Notes under the pieces: generated by a model
The model's database searches: none
What the model was told of the DNA's origin: nothing
Seen by the model: the letters and a program-made list of their open reading frames with translations, nothing else
Position numbers and translations under genes: made by a program
NCBI GenBank assembly: GCA_964016885.1
Contig: OZ024742.1
Location: 355,303,382-355,367,381 of the forward strand
Reading direction: 5' to 3'
Length of the DNA stretch: 64,000 nt
Source: Eledone cirrhosa
Taxonomy: Eukaryota > Mollusca > Cephalopoda > Octopoda > Eledonidae
Shown: piece by piece, positions 59,060 through 64,000 of the stretch
Numbering within the stretch: position 1 is the stretch's first letter
How the letters are laid out: each line of letters opens with the position of its first letter

Positions 59060-62000
59060 TCAGATATTCAGGACGTATCGGAGGGTTCTTGCCGTTCCAA
59101 GCAAGCATGCCTTTTGAAGCGTTCCAAAAAGCGTGAAGGGGCCGATTTTCTTTAACCATCCCTGGAAACCTTTGGAGATAGTCCCCAGTGCGCCTATGAC
59201 AATCGGGATCACTTTGACTTCATGGCAGTTCCAAATCCTTTTCACCTCCCACTTTAGGTCCTGGTATCGGTTAATTTTCTCCCTCTCCTTCTCTTGCACT
59301 CTCGTGTCGAACGGGCAGGCCACATCCACAATCAGGCACGATCTTTTTTATTTGTCCACAACCACCAGGTCAGGTCTATTGTGCTCCAGTTTTTTGTCCG
59401 TCTGTATCCTAAAATCCCACAGCACCTCCACCTGATCGTTCTCTATCACCGCCTCTGGCTTATGCTCATACCATTTCTCAGAATGTGGTAAATTGTTTAC
59501 TTTGCACAGGTGCCAGTGGATCACCCTGCCCATCACATCGTGTCTCCAGCCCTTATAGTGTGTCTGGGCTAGGTGTTTCCACTCGGACACAATGTGAGCC
59601 ACAGTCTCCTCTCTCTCTCCACAGATCCTGCACAGTGGGCTAGCCTCCTCCTTGTAAATATGGTGCTTCAACCACTTCGTTTTGAGGGCCTGCTCCTGCG
59701 CAGCCATTAGCATTCCTTCTGTAGCCTTTTTGAGGTCTCCTCTTCTCAACCAGTTCCATGTCTGTGGATCTCTAAATTCAGTTTTCTCAAAGAAGGTACT
59801 ATGAAGGGATTTTCCCTTAAGGCTGCTCTTCCTCCTTGATGTTATTTCCTCCTTGGGTATCCCCTGGCCTACTGTCCCCTCCTTCAGTACAGCTCTGAGC
59901 ATTGGCTCCTTACTATAGGTCACGTATTTGTATAGGTTGTTTTTCTCCATCTGAACACAGTCCTCTATGCTGATAAGACCTCTTCCACCCTCAGATCTCC
60001 TTAGGTAGAGTCTATCGACATCACTCCTCTTGTGGAACATGTTGTAGATAGTCAATAGCTTCCTAGTCTTCCTATCCATTTCTCTTTGTTTAGCAACATT
60101 CCATCTCAGAATTCCCGCACTGTACGTAATAATAGACACAGCTCGGGAATTTACTGCGCTTATGGCATTTCTGCTGTTCAGATGTGACTTCAATACGCTC
60201 CTTACTCTCCGAATGTATTCAGTTCTTAACAATTCCTTCATTTTTTTGTTCTTTATGCCATCAGCCTCCAGAACGCCCAAATACTTGTATCCTTCCTCAG
60301 AGTCAATTTCCTTTATCATCTCACCTGTTGGTATCTGGATCCCGTTACTTCTGCTCAACCTACCCCTCCTCATCACAATGACTCCACATTTACCAATACC
60401 AAACTGCATACATATATCACTGCTGAAAATACGGACAGTGTCAACAAGCACATCCAACTCCTTCTCACTTTTCCCGAAGAGCTTAAGATCGTCCATGAAG
60501 AGGAGGTGATTGATGGTAAGCTCTCCCCTTCCCAACTTGTATCCTGCTCTCACTTTTCGCAGCATAATGGTCAAGGGCATCAGGGCAAGGACAAACAACA
60601 GAGGGGACAGGCTATCTCCCTGGAAGATACCTCTCTTGATCTTCACGCTTCCCAAGGATACTCCAGTTGATGTCAACTCTGTCTCCCAGGACCCCATACT
60701 CCTGCCCAGCAACTGTCTGATGTTATCTGCCACCCTGAAGATCTCCAGGCTTTTGGTGATCCAGGAATGAGGCACCATGTCAAATGCCTTTCTGTAGTCT
60801 ATCCATCCCATGGCAAGATCAGTGTGTCTCCTCCTGCAATTCCCCATTACCATCTTATCAATAAGCAACTGGTCCTTTGTACCACGTGACTTCTTTCAGC
60901 ATCCTTTCTGTTCGTCCGGCAACAAGTTGTTTGTGTGGAGGTGATGGTAGATTTCCTCAGACACAATGCTCGTCAACAGTTTCCACATTACGGGCAGACA
61001 TGTGATAGGTCTATAGTTGGTAACATCATTACCCTTGATTCGGTCTTTCATTATCAGAACTGTGGTACCTTTTGTCAACTACTCTGGCACCTCACCCGAC
61101 ACCAAGCAGTCATTGAACATGGCCGTCAGCTTCGGGTGGAGGGATGTTAAATGTTTAATCCAATACCCCTGCACACCATCTGGGCCTGGTGATTTCCAGT
61201 TGGTTAGTATTTTGGCCTGCCCCTTAAGAGTTTCAACTGTGATACTCAAATCAGTATGTTGCTGTGCCTGCTCACCGATCTCCCTCTGTACTGTCTCAAT
61301 CCACCCTGCCTGGGCATTGTGTCTAACATCCTGCTCCCATATTCTTCTCCAGAATGTCTTAGCTTGTTCCGCCCCAGGGATCAAGTCGTTGCCTCTTTCT
61401 TTCCCCTCAAGCTGTCCAAATAGCATCTTCTGGTTGTTGTCGAACATGCGGTTCTGTTTATACTGACTGACTCTGTTCTCGTATCGCCTGATTTTGGCAC
61501 TCTTTGCTACAATGCGTTGCTTCAATTCCTCTATGATAATATTTAGCTTTTTACTCCTAGTTTTGTATTTTATTTCCAGTCTATTTTTAGTGCCTATGTT
61601 TTTTAGTGTCCCATTCAGTAGTGACTCAAGCTTTCCTATGTCATTTCTCATTTCCCCGATTTGCCCACTCAGTCGCTTCTTCCACCACGGCTCTGCTCTT
61701 TCTTGTCTGTTGTTTCCTCTCGCTTTTATACCAAGTAGTTTCCTCACCGTATTTGCTGTTGCTTTGAGGATATTGTTGCACTGGTGAAGACTCCTCGCCT
61801 CAAGGTATGGGATGACTTTGTTTACCTTAGCTGTTGTTTCTTTTAACTTTTTCCTGTCTACAAATCTTAGGTTCATAGGTATCCCACTATCATTGTTCAA
61901 CTCATCTACCACTAAATTTAGGATGTCAACCGAATCTTGTCCTAGCCCGTCAGCATTCATCTCCTCAGTGGCCGTTTCTCTGTTCCAGGTATTATTTATC

Positions 62001-62452
62001 TCAGTATTCAGATCATTGTCTGCTTCGGGTGGTTCCTCCGTTCTCAGGACCTCCTCACCTTCATTTCCCGCCGGGTCGCTTGTCTGGCATACTACACCCG
62101 CCATCTCCAAGCCATTCTCTCTGCTCAGTTCCTCCAGTTCCAGCTCGCTTATCCACCCATTAGTTCTTATTACCCGAGCCTGCCCGGCCAATTTTTGTTC
62201 ATCTAATTTAAATAAACCAATCTCGTTCCAGATGCTATGCATCCGTCTCCTGTAGCCCCTCTCCTTGGGGTTACTTTTCAGGTAGCATTGCATAACAGTT
62301 CTATTCAATTCTTTCGTCCAGTTGGTTCTGGCCCCTTTCCTTCTTCTTCTTCCTCCAACATCAGCAGTATTTGGTTGACAGTCAGGTTCCTGCTGCTGAG
62401 CCAGGGGGCACCTGTTGGGTGAGAGTCTGTCACATGACGTTCTAGTCTCCAT
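59060..62452 (-). pseudogene. B4 ORF (1130 codons), single frame with three stops
   Basis: One frame from ATG 62452 to the stop at 59060, with stops only at TAG 61079-61081 (Trp elsewhere), TGA 60896-60898 (Arg in B2) and TAA at about 59348 (Glu in B1). Domains: N-terminal Myb-like NWTKELNRTVMQCYLK; RT from KSPGPDGVQGYW (~420) through [13 protein letters not shown] (~551), FQGDSLSPL (~610) and FMDDLKLF (652-655); zinc knuckle 941-958, in which the last Cys is Trp (59579-59581); REL endonuclease with NRPD at ~1025-1028 and DVACPFD at ~1041. It defines the family's ORF length. No frameshift found. Confidence 0.88.
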
Positions 62453-63288
62453 TTCACCGTTATTCGAACTGTTTATGTTCGATATTTAAACACTCTTATC
62501 GAGGATTGGCGAATGTATGTTTACATAGCCATCTGTGGATCCGCCATCCCACTTGGCCCTTGTGTGGCATTATCACCACGCTGTATACGGACACACATAA
62601 ACAAACAAACACACGGGCAGAAAGGGCCCCAAAAATGAATAAGCATAAGTTTCATTGTAATGTAGTATTCGAATGTCTGACTTAGTTTTTGTTTTTTAAG
62701 TTTTACTTTTCCCCCCCTCTTCTCTGTCCGTCCGCCTGCTTCTCTCTTCATTCTTATTTTCTTTACGTTTTGGGGGTTTCTTTTTTGTTTTTGTTTTTCT
62801 CTGTTTTTCTCGTTTTTTACTGTTGTTGCTGTGCTGCTTTTGTTGTTTGTTTTTTCTTTTTTCTTTTGAGTCTATCTATATATTTTGATGCCTTCCTCTT
62901 TGTTAGTAGTAGGAATTCTATAATGTGGAAGTGGTAGCTAGCAGAGACTGGCGGCGTTGGCGATACTGAGACAGTGGTGGTGGTGATGTCGATACCGAGG
63001 CAGTGGTGGCGGTGATGCGACCGTATTACTGTAGTGATGGTGCTGTAGCGGTGGCAGCAGCAGTGAAGGAGTCAGGGGGATGGTGGCGGCGGTGATGGGA
63101 TAGTGGTGGTAATGATGGCCGTAGTGAGCGGTGGCGGTGAAGGTGAAAATGCTGTTGTGTTTAGTGTACACAGATGATGGGGTGGGTGGTGTATCTAGTT
63201 TCTGGTGTTGGTGAGTTTCGCTGTCCTATATAGTGTAGCCAGAGGAGATGAGGGGAGGGTTCTTCTTCTTCCATTTATAGCCATTTTA
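62453..63288 (-). promoter_or_regulatory. B4 5' UTR / putative promoter region
   Basis: About 835 bases, starting next to (ATT)n. On the plus strand the same T-rich and GGTGGTGGC-rich blocks as B2 are present with small length differences. The 5' boundary TCCATTTATAGCCATTTT is shared with B2, which supports it as the true element end. Confidence 0.6.

Positions 63289-63289
<1 letters not shown>

Positions 63290-63342
<53 letters not shown>
63290..63342. repeat. (ATT)n microsatellite
   Basis: About 17 ATT units at the 5' boundary of B4; the likely original target of that insertion. Confidence 0.95.
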
Positions 63343-63343
<1 letters not shown>

Positions 63344-63486
63344 AGTTGCATTTATCTCGCTTTTTGTTCATACGAGTTCTCACCAAGTCACAACCAGTGA
63401 CCTCAAGAGACAACAAGGTCCGCCATGGTCAAGAAAGAATATACATATTCACACATGCATCTTTAGTGTTTAGACTTGTGATGTAC

Positions 63487-63999
63487 TTATGTTGACAGAA
63501 TCTTCCTTAGTATATGGGCAGTTCCCATCAGTACTATCTTTTGTATTTCTCCTATACGCGGGTTTCCTGGGATCTGCGATAAGTAATCGTTAGACCCCTT
63601 AGGTATCATTCCCAGAGCGCCTACAACCACTGGTATTGTTTTAGTTCTCAATTTCCACATGTTTCCAATTTCTATCTCCAGGTCCTTATACTTGCTAAAT
63701 TTTTCAAATGTTTTTATAGATACATTCTTGTCTATTGGAACAGACATATCAATTAGGAGGCATACTCTCTTTTGAAAGTCCTTCAATATTATATCAGGTC
63801 TATTTGCATCTATTTTTCGGTCTGTTTGGATGCTAAAGTTCCACAAGATTGAGATGTGATATTTTTCAAGTATGGGAGGTGGTTGATGCTCACACCAATT
63901 CATTTGATGGGGCAGGTCAAAATGCTTACACATTATCCAATGTATGTATTGTGCAGCTCTGTCATGCCTGTTTAGGTATTCGATTGAAATTATATGGTC
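63487..63999 (-). CDS. Element D: R4-like REL endonuclease C-terminus, partial, open
   Basis: The minus-strand frame is open from the window edge (63999) to a stop at 63487, about 170 residues. It reads HIISIEYLNRHDRAAQYIHW, then NWCEHQPPPILEK, ILWNFSIQTDRKIDANRPDI, CLLIDMSVPIDKNV, YKDLEIEIGNMW, VVVGALGM and GTAHILRKILST. These are the restriction-like endonuclease and C-terminal tail of R4-like elements (RPDI, then DMSVP with the acidic residue, then YKDLEIE). It is a different lineage from B and closer to C. No break is seen. The RT half must lie beyond 64000. Confidence 0.85.
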   Translation of the reverse strand, partial: DHIISIEYLNRHDRAAQYIHWIMCKHFDLPHQMNWCEHQPPPILEKYHISILWNFSIQTDRKIDANRPDIILKDFQKRVCLLIDMSVPIDKNVSIKTFEKFSKYKDLEIEIGNMWKLRTKTIPVVVGALGMIPKGSNDYLSQIPGNPRIGEIQKIVLMGTAHILRKILST

Positions 64000-64000
64000 A

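Larger units (their letters stand above)
58967..63342 (-). mobile_element. R4/Dong-like element B4, full length between (ATT)n tracts
   Basis: 3' end at about 58987, abutting TTATTATTATTGTTATTG; 5' end at about 63288, abutting (ATT)n at 63290-63342. The 5' UTR is 62453-63288 and the ORF 62452-59060. Both ends lie in ATT/TAA repeat, as known for Dong of Bombyx mori and other R4-clade elements. It sits about 30 bases from the truncated end of B3, in the same orientation. Confidence 0.9.

Overview
The window looks like non-genic (intergenic or intronic) DNA from a cephalopod mollusc, most likely an octopus. Three things point there: tRNA-derived SINEs that open with GGCGGTGGATTGGCAG and resemble the octopus OK/OR-type SINEs; very long (TA)n, (CT)n and (TG)n microsatellites; and many 3' remnants of molluscan-type LINEs. 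I found no convincing host gene, rRNA gene, functional tRNA gene or CRISPR array. Every long reading frame outside simple repeats belongs to a retroelement or a Helitron.

Layout. 1-448: tandem SINE array. 2.2-6.4 kb: LINE relics, two further SINE families, a candidate hammerhead ribozyme and (TA)n-embedded palindromes. 6.59-12.65 kb (minus): LINE 'A1', an L1/Tx1-like element with ORF1 intact and a single stop codon in ORF2. 12.65-15.85 kb (plus): 'B1', a 5'-truncated R4/Dong-like element with a restriction-like endonuclease, head-to-head with A1. 15.86-16.72 kb (minus): 3' end of a LINE whose C-terminus carries three C2H2 fingers. 16.7-31 kb: microsatellites, SINEs, large palindromes (21.4-23.8 kb), and the 3' end of an autonomous Helitron at 28.4-28.96 kb. 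31.8-33.2 kb: a decayed zinc-finger LINE interrupted by a second REL-ENDO element. 35.4-38.7 kb (minus): decayed R4-like element 'C'. 38.9-45.4 kb (plus): the chain A3 fragment, LINE 'A2' (second copy of A1, many breaks), then two SINEs. 47.4-48.1 kb: second SINE array. 50.6-52.5 kb: the best hammerhead candidate and a 1.5 kb long-TIR element. 53.6-63.3 kb (minus): R4-like copies B2 (full length, frameshifted), B3 (3' fragment) and B4 (full length, three stops). 63.49-64 kb: 3' end of a different R4-like element 'D', open through the window edge.

How the parts relate. A-, B- and SINE-type elements all end in, or sit beside, (TAA/ATT)n tracts, and several are chained through them, so existing tails seem to act as landing sites. 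A separate population of short palindromic repeats lies inside (TA)n arrays. Two of these loci, plus one locus near a palindrome, satisfy the hammerhead core and all three stems, as known for Penelope-like elements. No Penelope RT or GIY-YIG domain is visible here, so the ribozyme-bearing repeats appear non-autonomous.
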